The notes: generated by a model from the sequence alone, not told the origin. A stretch of DNA of 64,000 bases from JAPLNB01 sp964451955 (GCA_964451955.1 CAYVKG010000013.1:1-64000), one strand, 5' to 3'; positions 1 through 9,910 are shown, counted from the first letter of the stretch. A program made the numbers and translations.

Positions 1-28
1 AACTCTCTCCAGCTGCCGACTCTGCGTG

Positions 29-991
29 TCACCCCTGGCAAGACCCCCCCCACGCCAGCGCCACCCCCCCCCACAGCCCCGCCGGATCCCCCAACATCGA
101 CGGCGCGCCGTGCACCCCATCCGTCGGGAACATCCCGACACTCTCCTTCATCGTTTGGCGCACCGTGTCAAACAGTAGATCACCAATCTGCGCCACCCCC
201 CCACCCAACACCACCAAGTCCGGATGTAACGCCACCACCACGTTCACCACACCTACACCGAGAAATCTCGCCGCCCTGACGATCACATCTTTGACATTCT
301 CATCCCCCGCTTCCGCCGCCATCGCCATCTCCTTCGTCGTCACTTGGGAAACATCTCCCCTGACCAACTCATGCAGCTTCGGCGCCAGCCCATTCAACAT
401 CAATCTCACCCCCTCCGCTGTGATCGCGGGCCCGCTCGCGACAGTCTCCAAACACCCTCGCGCCCCGCACCCGCATTTCTTTCCGTCCAGTTCCACAATC
501 TGGTGACCGATCTCTCCGGCCGCACCCAAAGGCCCCAGCCTCAGTTTCCCGTCGATCGCCACGCCCCCGCCAATCCCCGTCCCCAGCGCAAAGAACACCA
601 TCGTTCCCCCATTCTTCCCATGCCCGAACGTCAGTTCACCCAGCGTCGCCGTCCTCACATCGTTCATCAGATACACCGGACAGGTTACCGTCGGCTCCAA
701 CATTTCTCTCACTCTCACATCCCGCCACTGCGTCGGGAAATTCGGCAAGAACTTCGTTACCCCGGCATTCAAATCCACCAGCCCCGGCACTGCCATGCCC
801 AGCCCGGCCGGCCTCACTCCACATTCCTTCACCAGATCATTCACCAGATCCCCAATGCGTTGCAGCACCCTTCCTGGTCCCTCATATGACAGCGTCGGCA
901 TTGACTTCGCGCAAATCACCCTTCCATCCGCCTCCGCCAACGCCGCCTTGATGTTTGTCCCACCCAGATCCACGCTCGCATAAACAGCCAC
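29..991 (-). CDS. ROK family sugar kinase (glucokinase-like)
   Basis: Cytoplasmic ATP-dependent kinase that probably phosphorylates glucose or a related hexose. The N-terminus carries the ASKHA phosphate-binding motif DLGGTN and the centre has ALGTGIGGG. The ROK zinc-binding signature CGCGARGCLE lies about halfway, and LGGGV is the C-terminal adenosine motif. The length of about 320 residues is normal for the family. I place the start at a GTG at 991 because AAGG sits five bases upstream; an in-frame GTG at 1009 would add six residues. It leads a minus-strand block in genomic order with an isomerase, a dehydrogenase and a sulfatase, which suggests a role in using sugars released from polysaccharide. 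Whether it is a kinase or a ROK repressor is settled by the absence of an N-terminal HTH. Confidence 0.9.
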   Translation of the reverse strand: MAVYASVDLGGTNIKAALAEADGRVICAKSMPTLSYEGPGRVLQRIGDLVNDLVKECGVRPAGLGMAVPGLVDLNAGVTKFLPNFPTQWRDVRVREMLEPTVTCPVYLMNDVRTATLGELTFGHGKNGGTMVFFALGTGIGGGVAIDGKLRLGPLGAAGEIGHQIVELDGKKCGCGARGCLETVASGPAITAEGVRLMLNGLAPKLHELVRGDVSQVTTKEMAMAAEAGDENVKDVIVRAARFLGVGVVNVVVALHPDLVVLGGGVAQIGDLLFDTVRQTMKESVGMFPTDGVHGAPSMLGDPAGLWGGVALAWGGSCQG

Positions 992-1045
992 GCCGACCTT
1001 CACTCTCACACCCCGATCTCATCAACCCGAGAAACAACCTCACCA

Positions 1046-1960
1046 TTACGTCACGAACGGCCTCAAATGAGCGCCGGCCTTCCGCAACGACTCTTTCCGC
1101 AGTTCCAGCGTCCCTTCAAACTCCCGATCCTCCACCTCAACGCACACCGGCCCGTCATACCCGACCTTCTTCAACTCGCCGATGAACACCTTCCAGTCAA
1201 TCTCTCCGCGCCCCGGGATCTTGGGCGTGTGATACTGATTCGGATTGGCCAATATACCCACCTCATCCAGCTTCTCTCTCTCGATCCTCACGTCCTTCGC
1301 ATGCACGTGGAAGATCCGGTTTGCAAACTCCTTCAACGGCTTGCACCAGTCCATCCGCTGCCAAACAAAGTGCGATGGATCATAATTTAGCCCGAAATTC
1401 CTGCTCGGAATGTCCGCATACATCCGCCGCCAGATCGCCGGGCTCGTCGCCAAGTTCTTCCCGCCCGGCCATTCATCGTTCGTAAAAAACATCGGGCAGT
1501 TCTCGATCCCCACCTTCACACCCTGTTCCTCGGCGTACTTCATGATTGGCCCCCACGTCGCCTTGAACCTCGGCCAGTTCGCATCCACGCTCTTCGTCCA
1601 GTCCCTTCCAACAAACGTGTTCATCTGGTTAACCCCCAACAGCGCCGACGCCGCAATCACCTTCTTGATATGGGCCACATACACATCGGCCTCCGCCTGA
1701 TCGGGAGCAAGCGGGTTTGGATAGTACCCCAACCCGCTGATGCTCACCCCCGTTCTCGCGCACAACGCTCTCACCTTCTCCGCCTCGGCCGGCCCGAAAT
1801 TCGCCACGTCGATGTGCGTCACCCCCGCGTACCGCCTCTCCGCCTTCCCCACCGGCCAACACATCACCTCCACACATTGGAACCCCTCTCCCTTCGCGAA
1901 CCCCAACACCTCTTCCAATGACAATTCGGGCAGAATCGCCGTCACAAATCCGAGCTTCAT
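1046..1960 (-). CDS. Sugar phosphate isomerase/epimerase (xylose isomerase-like TIM barrel)
   Basis: Cytoplasmic TIM-barrel enzyme of the AP-endonuclease family 2 / IolE-like superfamily, expected to isomerise or epimerise a keto-sugar or inositol derivative using a divalent metal. The sequence has the typical barrel segments: KLGFVTAILPE at the start, GIENCPMF and NYDPSHFVWQ in the middle, FHVHAKD near residue 225 and CVEVEDREF at the C-terminus. Their E, D, H and E residues are the usual metal ligands. The start at 1960 is chosen because GGGAGGAG precedes this ATG; the open frame extends further upstream without a comparable ribosome site. It sits between a ROK kinase and a Gfo/Idh/MocA dehydrogenase on the same strand. 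The exact substrate cannot be told. Confidence 0.88.
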   Translation of the reverse strand: MKLGFVTAILPELSLEEVLGFAKGEGFQCVEVMCWPVGKAERRYAGVTHIDVANFGPAEAEKVRALCARTGVSISGLGYYPNPLAPDQAEADVYVAHIKKVIAASALLGVNQMNTFVGRDWTKSVDANWPRFKATWGPIMKYAEEQGVKVGIENCPMFFTNDEWPGGKNLATSPAIWRRMYADIPSRNFGLNYDPSHFVWQRMDWCKPLKEFANRIFHVHAKDVRIEREKLDEVGILANPNQYHTPKIPGRGEIDWKVFIGELKKVGYDGPVCVEVEDREFEGTLELRKESLRKAGAHLRPFVT

Positions 1961-2075
1961 GACTCCTCCCATTTCCCCAAAGCGACCGCGAAGACGCCGC
2001 CGAGAACCCAGCCTCACGCGGTGTCATTCGTGGCATTCCACGAATTCCCGACCAGTGGTCGGCAACCACTGGCCA

Positions 2076-3227
2076 TTAGACCCTTATCCACTTCTGCGCC
2101 TTGTGGCTTTCCAGGATCTTCTCGCAAAGAACCACTTCCCGATGCCCTTCCTCAAACGTCGGAAACATCGGTCTGGCGTTGTAATCACCGGCGAGAATGT
2201 ACTGGTAAAACGACTTGAAGCACTGCTTGAACGCATCCGGGAACCCTTCATGGTGCCCGCCCGGATAATTCGTGTACCCACGAGCCAGATCTCCCAGGAG
2301 CGACGGATCTCGCAGCATCCATTCATTCGCCTTTTCGCGCCGACCGATCCACAGATCGTCCGGCTGCTCACCATTCCATGCCAGCGAGCATTTTTCACCC
2401 GCAATCTCATACCGCAGGCAATTCTTCCGCCCCGCATTCACCTGCGAGACATACAGCGTGCCGCGCGCCCCGCCCTTGAACCGAAACATCATCGCCGCGT
2501 AATCGTCCGTCGTGATGTTCACAGGCTCGGTCGCACGAGGCGCCGCGCCCTTCGCCGTAAACGTCTGCACCTCGCCCGTCGGCCGCTTTCGGACCTCATG
2601 CACCGTCTTCAAATCCGCAAACACCTCCTCCACTTCCAGCCCCGTGATCGTCAGGATCAGGTCAATCCAGTGCGTGCCGATGTCCGCCACCGCCCGCAAC
2701 GCGCCTCCCTGGTCCGCCAGCACGCGCCAGTTGTAGTCCGTGTCATACAGCAGCCAATCCTGCACATAGCTGCCATTCACATGATATACCTTCCCCACCT
2801 CGCCCTTCGCCACCCGATCCCGCGCCTCCAGGTTCAGCGGATAGAACCGCAGGTTGTAACATACCCCCGCCGCCAACTTCTTCCCCTTCGCCAGCGACGC
2901 CAATTCCCCGGACTCCCTCGCGTTCATCGCGAGCGGCTTCTCGCACATCACGTGCTTCCCACCCAGAATCGCCTTCTTTGACAGCTCATAGTGGAGCACG
3001 TTGGGCACCGCCAGATGCACCGCCTGAACGGAGGAATCTGCCAGCAACTCTTCAAAACTCCTGTATGCCTTCGGCAATCCCAACGACTTCTGCGCCGAGT
3101 CCGATTCCTTCTGATCACAACCCAGAATCCCCCGAATGCTGACGCCCAACCTCCGCAACGCCTCCACGTGCACAGGCCCGATGAACCCCGCGCCCACAAC
3201 CGCAACTCCGATGTCCTGCATACTCAT
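2076..3227 (-). CDS. Gfo/Idh/MocA family oxidoreductase
   Basis: NAD(P)-dependent sugar or inositol dehydrogenase of about 383 residues without a signal peptide. The N-terminal Rossmann motif VVGAGFIGPVH, the EKPLAMN motif with its catalytic-region lysine near residue 95, and the C-terminal GFNO/IDH/MocA beta domain (about residues 130-370) are all recognisable. The start at 3227 is preferred because GAGGTGG lies nine bases upstream and the coding motif begins a few residues later; longer in-frame extension to 3269 looks unconserved. It is one of two Gfo/Idh/MocA enzymes in the window; the other (near 25-26.5 kb) carries a Tat signal. Its neighbours (isomerase, ROK kinase, sulfatase) imply a shared catabolic route for a modified sugar. 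Confidence 0.92.
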   Translation of the reverse strand: MSMQDIGVAVVGAGFIGPVHVEALRRLGVSIRGILGCDQKESDSAQKSLGLPKAYRSFEELLADSSVQAVHLAVPNVLHYELSKKAILGGKHVMCEKPLAMNARESGELASLAKGKKLAAGVCYNLRFYPLNLEARDRVAKGEVGKVYHVNGSYVQDWLLYDTDYNWRVLADQGGALRAVADIGTHWIDLILTITGLEVEEVFADLKTVHEVRKRPTGEVQTFTAKGAAPRATEPVNITTDDYAAMMFRFKGGARGTLYVSQVNAGRKNCLRYEIAGEKCSLAWNGEQPDDLWIGRREKANEWMLRDPSLLGDLARGYTNYPGGHHEGFPDAFKQCFKSFYQYILAGDYNARPMFPTFEEGHREVVLCEKILESHKAQKWIRV

Positions 3228-3311
3228 CGCTGTCCACCTCATCAAAAGAAGCCCTTCGACATCCGCCAAGCCCTGGTCATGTCGGCTTGGCCATTAACCG
3301 TCGCCCCAAGC

Positions 3312-5174
3312 CTAGTCCACTTCGTTCACCTCTTCCCCCTTCAGCACAGCCGCAGTATACCCAATCGCTCGCTGAACGTAATCGGTCGCGTCGCGATTCG
3401 CCTCCTCAATCGCCGCCAGCGCACCCTTGGCCCTCTCGCCCAAGTTCTCCATCGCGTTTGCCGCCTGCAACCTCACCCACGGATTCTCGCTCTTCACCAG
3501 CAGCTCCGAAAGCGCCTTCAGCCCCCGCTCCGTTTCTCCAATCCACACCAAGGCTTCCCCCGCCACAACTCTCACATGCCCTGATTCATCACCCAATCTG
3601 GCCACCAGCGATTCTCTGGCCCCTTTCGCCTTCTCTCGCAACATCAAACACCCCATCGCCGACCAATACCTCACGCACTCGTTCTCATCTTCCATCCGCT
3701 CCGCCAGCTTCTGTAGATTCTCCTCCTCCCGCTTCGTGGCGACGTTCGCCACATCCAGAATCCTCTTCAGCGGATAGAGCTTTTCATCCTTTGCCTTCTC
3801 ATACCCCTCCAAACCCGATCCCTCGGGTATGAACCCATTGTCCCGCGTCCTCAGTATCTGCTCCTCGCATGCGGCCCTCAACTCCGCCAACTTCCCGTGA
3901 TACTCCGCCCTCCCCGCCAGATTCTCCACCTCCCACGGATCGATCAGCACATCGTACAACTCCTCCGCCGGCTTCTCCCCCCAGAATGCCTTCTGTGCCC
4001 CCACCAGAGTTTCCTTTTTGTGGAGCCTCTCCCATGCCTTCACCGACCTCATGTTGAACATGTACCGCACATGTTGCCCATAGACCAGGTGCGGCATGTA
4101 ATTCCGCACATACCGATACCGCTTATCCCTCACCGTCCTCACCATGTCGTACCGCTCATCCATCCGCCCGCGAAACCCAAACGCATACTTCTGCTCCCCC
4201 ACCCTCGTCGATCCAGCGAACGGGCGCCCCTCCATGTACGCCGGAGCCTCCACCCCTGCCAGACTCAGCACCGTTGGCGCGAAATCCACAAACGACACCG
4301 GCCCGGCGAACCTCCCTCCCTTCGCCACGCCCGCCAGATGCTCCCACCTCTTCGGATATCGCACAATCAACGGCACATGCAGCCCGCTGTCATAGCAGAA
4401 CCGTTTGCTCCGCGGCAGAATCCCCCCGTTGTCCCCGTAATAGAACACGATCGTGTCCTCCGACAGACCATCCTCCTCCAACTGTTTCAGCAGCCGCCCC
4501 ACCTGCTCATCCAGAAGGCTCATCTGGTCAAAATAGTCGGCCCAGTCCCTTCTGAACTCCGGGGTGTCCGGATGGTACTTCGGCAACTCCACCTTCGCCG
4601 GATCCACGGGGGCCTTCACAGCCTTGTACTTCCCCCGATTCTGCGGGAATAGACTCGACTCGTGCGTCACCTCATGATTGAACACGGCGAAGAACGGCTT
4701 ACCCGCCGGCCGCTTTCTCCAGTGCGCGTTCCGGCTCGATTCGTCCCATGCGTCGTTCATGTCGATCGCCGCGTTGTAGTCGGTCTTTGCATTGTTCGTG
4801 CAGTAATACCCCACCTGCCTCAGATACGCCGGGAAACCCCTGAAGAATCCCGGTATCTTCCCCTGGGCCCTCATATGGTGCGCAGGCCCGCAACTGGTCG
4901 CATTGACTCCCGTGATCAGCGTGAACCGCGACGGCGCGCACACTGGTGCCGCCGAAAAGCAGTTCTCATACAGCACTCCCTCCCGCGCCAGGCCATCAAT
5001 CACCGGCGTGTCTACCAGCCGGTTCCCATAGCACCCCACAGTCCGGCAGTTATTGTCCTCGCTCACAATCCACAGAATGTTCGGCCTGCTCCCAACCTCC
5101 CCACCCGAAATCTCCCCACCCAATGCCATGGCCCCCACCCCCGCCAGAAATCCGCGACGACTCACGCCGGCCAT
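3312..5174 (-). CDS. Tat-exported sulfatase with C-terminal HEAT-like repeats
   Basis: Formylglycine-dependent sulfatase of 620 residues that should remove sulfate esters from polysaccharide. The N-terminus SRRGFLAGVGAMALGG is a twin-arginine signal. The active-site sulfatase signature is CAPSR, with Cys79 as the residue expected to be converted to formylglycine. PNILWIVSEDNN near residue 31 provides the first metal-binding acidic residue, although the usual DD pair is ED here. The alkaline-phosphatase-like domain runs to about residue 440; from about 480 to the end there are alpha-helical HEAT-like repeats, unusual for a plain sulfatase and probably a protein-interaction tail. The start follows GGGAGG. 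It is divergent from the lactonase gene. No sulfatase-maturase gene is in the window. Confidence 0.93.
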   Translation of the reverse strand: MAGVSRRGFLAGVGAMALGGEISGGEVGSRPNILWIVSEDNNCRTVGCYGNRLVDTPVIDGLAREGVLYENCFSAAPVCAPSRFTLITGVNATSCGPAHHMRAQGKIPGFFRGFPAYLRQVGYYCTNNAKTDYNAAIDMNDAWDESSRNAHWRKRPAGKPFFAVFNHEVTHESSLFPQNRGKYKAVKAPVDPAKVELPKYHPDTPEFRRDWADYFDQMSLLDEQVGRLLKQLEEDGLSEDTIVFYYGDNGGILPRSKRFCYDSGLHVPLIVRYPKRWEHLAGVAKGGRFAGPVSFVDFAPTVLSLAGVEAPAYMEGRPFAGSTRVGEQKYAFGFRGRMDERYDMVRTVRDKRYRYVRNYMPHLVYGQHVRYMFNMRSVKAWERLHKKETLVGAQKAFWGEKPAEELYDVLIDPWEVENLAGRAEYHGKLAELRAACEEQILRTRDNGFIPEGSGLEGYEKAKDEKLYPLKRILDVANVATKREEENLQKLAERMEDENECVRYWSAMGCLMLREKAKGARESLVARLGDESGHVRVVAGEALVWIGETERGLKALSELLVKSENPWVRLQAANAMENLGERAKGALAAIEEANRDATDYVQRAIGYTAAVLKGEEVNEVD

Positions 5175-5317
5175 CCAGACCTCCCATCGCTTGCATCTCT
5201 TGAGTTCTCAACCTTACCCTCTCGTTACCTCCTTTCCAACCCCTCCAATCCATGTTCGATTCTCGCCTTACCTCACCTCCGCATCCATGGTAGCATCCTC
5301 AATACAAGGAGTGTCCC

Positions 5318-6472
5318 ATGACCATCCAGAGGATTCTCGTTTCCCTCCTCGCAACTCTCGCTCTCGCCGCGCCGGCCTTCCCCCAGACTGCCCACCCCAG
5401 CTTCTACGTTTACGTCGGCACCTACACCGGCACGAAATCCAAAGGCATCCAACTCTTCAAATTCGACCCCGCTGTGCCTTCCCTCACGCCCATGGGCTGC
5501 GCCGCCGAACTCACCCACCCCACCTTTCTCACCATCCACCCCAACCGCAAGTACCTCTACGCCATCTCCGAGATTGGCAATTACAATGGCCAGAAATCGG
5601 GCACCGTCGCCAGCTACTCCATTGACCCCTCTGCCGGCAAACTCACCGCCCTCAATAAACAGCCCTCCACAGGCGCCGGGCCCTGCTACGTTTCGATCGA
5701 CCATACCGGCAAGTTCGCCCTCGTCGCCAACTACGCCGGCGGCTCCGTCGCCGTCCTACCCCTGAATCCCGACGGTTCCCTCTCGCCGGCGTCCGCGTCC
5801 GTCCAACACCAGGGCTCAGGCCCCAACAAACAACGCCAGGAAGCTCCCCATGCCCACTCCTTCAATCCCTCGCCCGACAACCAGTTCGCTCTTGCCTGTG
5901 ACCTCGGCCTCGACAAAGTTCTCATCTATCGTCTCCAGCCCACCACCGGCGAACTCTCGCCCCATGATCCCCACTTTGCCTCTATCACCCCGGGCAGCGG
6001 CCCGCGTCACCTCGCCTTCCACCCCAACGGCAAGTTTCTATACGTCAATCACGAATTGGCCAACGCCGTCTCCGCCTTCTCATATAATTCGGAGAAGGGT
6101 GCCCTCGCCGAGATCCAAACCCTCTCCACTCTCCCCACAGACTTCAACGCCCCATCCACCACCGCCGAAACCGTCGTACATCCCAACGGCAAGTTCCTCT
6201 ACGTCTCCAACCGCGGACACGACTCGATTGCCATCTTTTCCGTCGACCCCAAAACCGGCAAGATCACCCCTCAAGGCTTCGAACACACCCTAGGTAAGAA
6301 CCCCCGCAACTTCAACATCGACCCCACCGGTTCCTACCTCCTCGTCGCCAACCAGAATTCCGATTCCATCATCGTCTTCAGGATTGACCCCACCACCGGC
6401 AAACTCACCCCCACCAACAGCAAGGCCCAATGCGGCGCCCCCGTCTGCATCAAGTTCCTCCCCGCACCTTAG
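5318..6472 (+). CDS. Exported lactonase family protein (7-bladed propeller, Pgl/YbhE-like)
   Basis: 384-residue protein of the lactonase/6-phosphogluconolactonase propeller family (PF10282). A signal peptide (about residues 1-22, ending AFPQ) should send it to the periplasm, so a sugar lactone rather than 6-phosphogluconolactone is the more likely substrate. Repeated blade motifs such as FYVYVGTYTG, HPNRKYLYAISE, HPNGKFLYVNHE and HPNGKFLYVSNRG are visible. The ATG follows AAGGAGTGTCCC, a strong ribosome site. It is divergent from the sulfatase and could hydrolyse the lactone made by a Gfo/Idh/MocA-type sugar dehydrogenase; this link is inference from neighbourhood. Confidence 0.9.
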   Translation: MTIQRILVSLLATLALAAPAFPQTAHPSFYVYVGTYTGTKSKGIQLFKFDPAVPSLTPMGCAAELTHPTFLTIHPNRKYLYAISEIGNYNGQKSGTVASYSIDPSAGKLTALNKQPSTGAGPCYVSIDHTGKFALVANYAGGSVAVLPLNPDGSLSPASASVQHQGSGPNKQRQEAPHAHSFNPSPDNQFALACDLGLDKVLIYRLQPTTGELSPHDPHFASITPGSGPRHLAFHPNGKFLYVNHELANAVSAFSYNSEKGALAEIQTLSTLPTDFNAPSTTAETVVHPNGKFLYVSNRGHDSIAIFSVDPKTGKITPQGFEHTLGKNPRNFNIDPTGSYLLVANQNSDSIIVFRIDPTTGKLTPTNSKAQCGAPVCIKFLPAP

Positions 6473-6552
6473 GAGTAATTCCTCCCCACTGCAATTCAAC
6501 TCACCGCAGTCAAAGAACACTTCTTCTGGTCCCTCGCCCCCGGAGACCCAAA

Positions 6553-7935
6553 ATGCTCGGAATCCTCCTGCACCCCGAAATCGACGAACTAATACGCCAT
6601 AAGAACTGGCAGCAGCTCCATTCGGTCTGTCTCGAACTCGACCCTTCCGACATCGCTGAAATCCTCATCGACCTCCAGGACGATGTCAAAGCCACCGTCT
6701 TCCGCATCCTGCCCCGCAACTGCGCCGCCGATGTCTTCTCGCACCTGCCTCTCGACCACCAGGAAGACCTCCTGCGATCGTTCTCCAGCGACCAGGTTCG
6801 TGCCCTCTTCGCCGACATGCCCCCAGATGATCAGGCCAGACTCCTCGAAGAACTCCCGGCCGAGTTCACACGACGTCTGCTCGAAACACTCTCCCCGGAT
6901 CAGCTCAAATGCGCCCGCGACCTCCTGGGCTATCCCCCCGACACCGCCGGCCGCTATATGACTCCCCAGTACGTCGCCCTCTTGCCCACCATGACCGCCA
7001 GCCAGGCTCTCGCACACGTCCGAACTTCCGCCAGGAACAAAGAGACTCTCGACGTCCTCTATGTCCTCGACCCTCAAGGCAAGCTCATCAAGGAGGTCGC
7101 CCTCTCCTCGCTCGTCACCGCCAACCCGGACATCCGCGTCGTTGAAATCGAAGACCACCCCCTCGTCGCCGTCCCCGCCTCCACAGACCGCGAAGAAGTC
7201 GTGCAGTCCTTCCGAAAATACGACCGAACCGCACTCCCCGTCGTCGACTCCGACAACCACATGCTCGGGATCATCACCGTCGATGACATTATCGACGTGC
7301 TCGAATCCGAAGTCACTGAAGACATCCAGAAACTCGGCGGCACCGAAGCCCTTGATGCGCCCTACACCCAAACCGGCTTCTACCGGATGCTCCGCAAACG
7401 CGGCGGCTGGCTTGCCGCGCTCTTCCTCGGCGAAACCCTCACCGCCACCGCCATGGGTCACTTCGAATACGAAATCGAGAAGGCCGCCGTCGTCGCACTT
7501 TTCGTCCCGCTCATCATCTCATCCGGCGGCAACTCCGGCTCACAAGCCACCACCATCATCATTCGCTCTCTCGCCCTCCATGAGCTCAGCCTCAAGGACT
7601 GGTGGCGAGTCTTCTGCAAAGAACTCCTCACCGGACTCTCCCTCGGCGCATTTCTCGGGCTCATCGGCGCTGTCCGCATCGTCCTCTGGTACGCCTTCGG
7701 CTGGCATCACTACGAAGGACACCCCTACCTCATCGCCGCCACCGTATGGGCGAGCCTTATCGGTGTCGTCGCCTTCGGCTCCACCGTCGGTTCCATGCTC
7801 CCCTTCATCCTCCGAAAACTCCGCTTCGACCCCGCTTCCGCTTCCGCACCCTTCGTCGCAACTCTCGTTGACGTCACCGGCCTCGTCATCTACTTCTCCG
7901 TCGCCTTGTTCATCCTCAAAGGCTCTCTGCTATAG
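6553..7935 (+). CDS. mgtE: Magnesium transporter MgtE
   Basis: Inner-membrane Mg2+ channel of 460 residues, the normal MgtE length. Order of domains: N-terminal MgtE_N superhelix (residues about 20-125), paired CBS domains (about 135-255, with DRTALPVVDSDNHMLGIITV), a connecting helix, and five transmembrane helices (about 280-455) containing the conserved pore segment PLIISSGGNSGSQ. The start at 6553 (MLGILLHPEID) has GGAGACC seven bases upstream; the open frame extends back into the preceding lactonase gene but that extension has no ribosome site and is not conserved in character. It is 80 bases downstream of the lactonase stop and likely has its own promoter. No Mg2+ riboswitch was recognised in the short leader. 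Confidence 0.95.
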   Translation: MLGILLHPEIDELIRHKNWQQLHSVCLELDPSDIAEILIDLQDDVKATVFRILPRNCAADVFSHLPLDHQEDLLRSFSSDQVRALFADMPPDDQARLLEELPAEFTRRLLETLSPDQLKCARDLLGYPPDTAGRYMTPQYVALLPTMTASQALAHVRTSARNKETLDVLYVLDPQGKLIKEVALSSLVTANPDIRVVEIEDHPLVAVPASTDREEVVQSFRKYDRTALPVVDSDNHMLGIITVDDIIDVLESEVTEDIQKLGGTEALDAPYTQTGFYRMLRKRGGWLAALFLGETLTATAMGHFEYEIEKAAVVALFVPLIISSGGNSGSQATTIIIRSLALHELSLKDWWRVFCKELLTGLSLGAFLGLIGAVRIVLWYAFGWHHYEGHPYLIAATVWASLIGVVAFGSTVGSMLPFILRKLRFDPASASAPFVATLVDVTGLVIYFSVALFILKGSLL

Positions 7936-8083
7936 CCCCAAACCCCGCTCTCAATATGGCTCGCACCTCGCTCCAGCCAAAGCCTGAATCTGGACAGTCC
8001 CCCGTTCCCCACGATAATGAATTCCCGTCATCTGGTGGCTCGTCCGCCCCTAGGCCTGTGCTCGCCCGCAAGGAGGTCAACCT

Positions 8084-9910
8084 GTGAATCGCCGACAATT
8101 CCTCTCCCTAACCTCCGCCGCTCTCCTCAAGCCGTCCCTCAACCCTCCCTGGCTGCCCGCTGCAGCCTCGGCTCCGCTCCAGATCGCTTTCCGACGAACC
8201 CGTCAATCCCCGCTATTCGAGCAGGTCACCGTCAACGACCAGCCTCTCGTCATACCCGACGAAAACGTCGGCCTCCTCGACGCCTTCTGCCAACCCATCG
8301 AAAACCAGACACCCGCCGTCGCATCGATCCTCAACGCCAACACCCCATCCCAAAACGCGGGCGCCATCCGGCTCTCCCTCACTCACCAACTGCACAGTTC
8401 TTCCCACAACTCCACCGAAGACCTCCTCCGGGCCACCCTCACCTTAAGAAACACCTCCGACAAAGCCTCTCAAGTCCTCGCCGGATTCCTCACCGGCGCA
8501 CGCCCCTGCCCCGACCCCGCCCGCCAACAAGTCTACCTCCCCCTATCCGCTTCCCCTCTCGGCGACTCGGACAACGACCCCAGGAAACGCCTCAAAGACT
8601 GCCGCCAGAACCTCCGCAACGAACCGCTCCTCTGCCACTACCTCGAACCCGCCGCCAGCAACCCCGCCCATTCCTCCACGCGCGCACCCCTGCTCCTGCC
8701 AATCCTCGACATCTCCGCCGACAACGCCCCCTGCCGCATTGCTCTCTTCACCTTGCCCACACAGCCCGCCTTCTTCCAGTCAAACCAGGGACCCGCTTCC
8801 CGCGCGTGGCGCGCCGCCACCACCATCCGCCTCGCCCCAGGACAGTCCCTCGCCCTTACCGCTTTCCTCCTCATTCACTCCGCCGATCCCTCCCATGCCT
8901 GGAATGTCTTTCGACAATTCGCCCACAAGGAAGAATTCCCCCCCATCGCCTGGCCAGGCGATGTCCGTGTCCATTACTTCGACTTCCTCGGTCCCGCAAA
9001 GGCCAATGGTCCACGTGGCCCCGGCTACGATGCCGACTCCCAACACTTCAACGAGTTCCACGTCGGCATGGCTACACAGCACGGTTATTACCTCTCCTAC
9101 GGCGATTTCATCCACCCCGACCGAAAACAATGGACCGCCATGCCTAACGACCCCGCCGGGCCTGTCCCCATGTCTCTCGACATCATTCGCCAGCGCATCC
9201 AGAACACCCGAAAACTCGGCGTTCGACCCGCCATCTACATGCACTACACCATCCTCGACGAAGGTTCGCCCCTCTTCGAGAACATGCGAGACTCCATTCA
9301 GGTCAACCCCGATGGGAATCCTGTCCCCTTCGGCTGGGAAGGCCCCGATGTCATCAGGAAAACCTGGAAAATGTCCCACGCCTCCCCGCAGTGGCGCAAA
9401 CACCTCGTCCAACAGGCGCACTGGATCATGGAACTTCTCAACCCCGACGCCATTGTCCTCGACGAGACCTTCTCCGCTTACGGCATCGACCACCACAAGT
9501 CCCATGGCGGTCCCCTCTCCCTTGGAGGCATTGAATTGATGCGCCAGCTGCGAAATGCCGTCCGCCAGTTCGGACCCGACAAGGCTCTGTTCGCCAGCGA
9601 TTGCTCGATGGGGAACTTCTGCCTCTGGGGCGATGGCGAAGCCGGCGACCACTGCTACGACCGCCTCCTGGGACATGACCTCTACCGCACAAGCCCCATC
9701 CGCTACACCGCCCCACTCGGCAAGAAACCATGGCTTCCCTGCGCCTGGCTCTACAAGTCCCTCTGGAACGCGCAAGTCGACCTCGCGAGAAAAACCCGCG
9801 CCGCCGTCGGACTCACCAACGGCTGGGGTGACAACCTCGGCCTCACTCGACTGCCCCACAACGTCAAACAGCAAATGCTCGCAGATATCAACACCCTTGT
9901 ACGCATCTAA
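8084..9910 (+). CDS. Tat-exported putative TIM-barrel glycoside hydrolase-like protein
   Basis: 608-residue protein that I cannot assign to a named family. It starts with GTG behind the near-perfect ribosome site AAGGAGGTCAACCT. The N-terminus NRRQFLSLTSAALL is a twin-arginine signal. Residues about 45-280 look beta-rich. Residues 285-600 read like a catalytic TIM barrel: VHYFDFLGPAK, VGMATQHGYYLSYGDF, GVRPAIYMHYT, PDAIVLDETFSAYGID and KALFASDCSMGN. The DE pair in IVLDET and the later ASDCS segment are candidates for catalytic acids by position, but this is inference. An extracellular carbohydrate-active enzyme would fit the surrounding sulfatase, lactonase and fucosidases. Confidence 0.65.
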   Translation: MNRRQFLSLTSAALLKPSLNPPWLPAAASAPLQIAFRRTRQSPLFEQVTVNDQPLVIPDENVGLLDAFCQPIENQTPAVASILNANTPSQNAGAIRLSLTHQLHSSSHNSTEDLLRATLTLRNTSDKASQVLAGFLTGARPCPDPARQQVYLPLSASPLGDSDNDPRKRLKDCRQNLRNEPLLCHYLEPAASNPAHSSTRAPLLLPILDISADNAPCRIALFTLPTQPAFFQSNQGPASRAWRAATTIRLAPGQSLALTAFLLIHSADPSHAWNVFRQFAHKEEFPPIAWPGDVRVHYFDFLGPAKANGPRGPGYDADSQHFNEFHVGMATQHGYYLSYGDFIHPDRKQWTAMPNDPAGPVPMSLDIIRQRIQNTRKLGVRPAIYMHYTILDEGSPLFENMRDSIQVNPDGNPVPFGWEGPDVIRKTWKMSHASPQWRKHLVQQAHWIMELLNPDAIVLDETFSAYGIDHHKSHGGPLSLGGIELMRQLRNAVRQFGPDKALFASDCSMGNFCLWGDGEAGDHCYDRLLGHDLYRTSPIRYTAPLGKKPWLPCAWLYKSLWNAQVDLARKTRAAVGLTNGWGDNLGLTRLPHNVKQQMLADINTLVRI

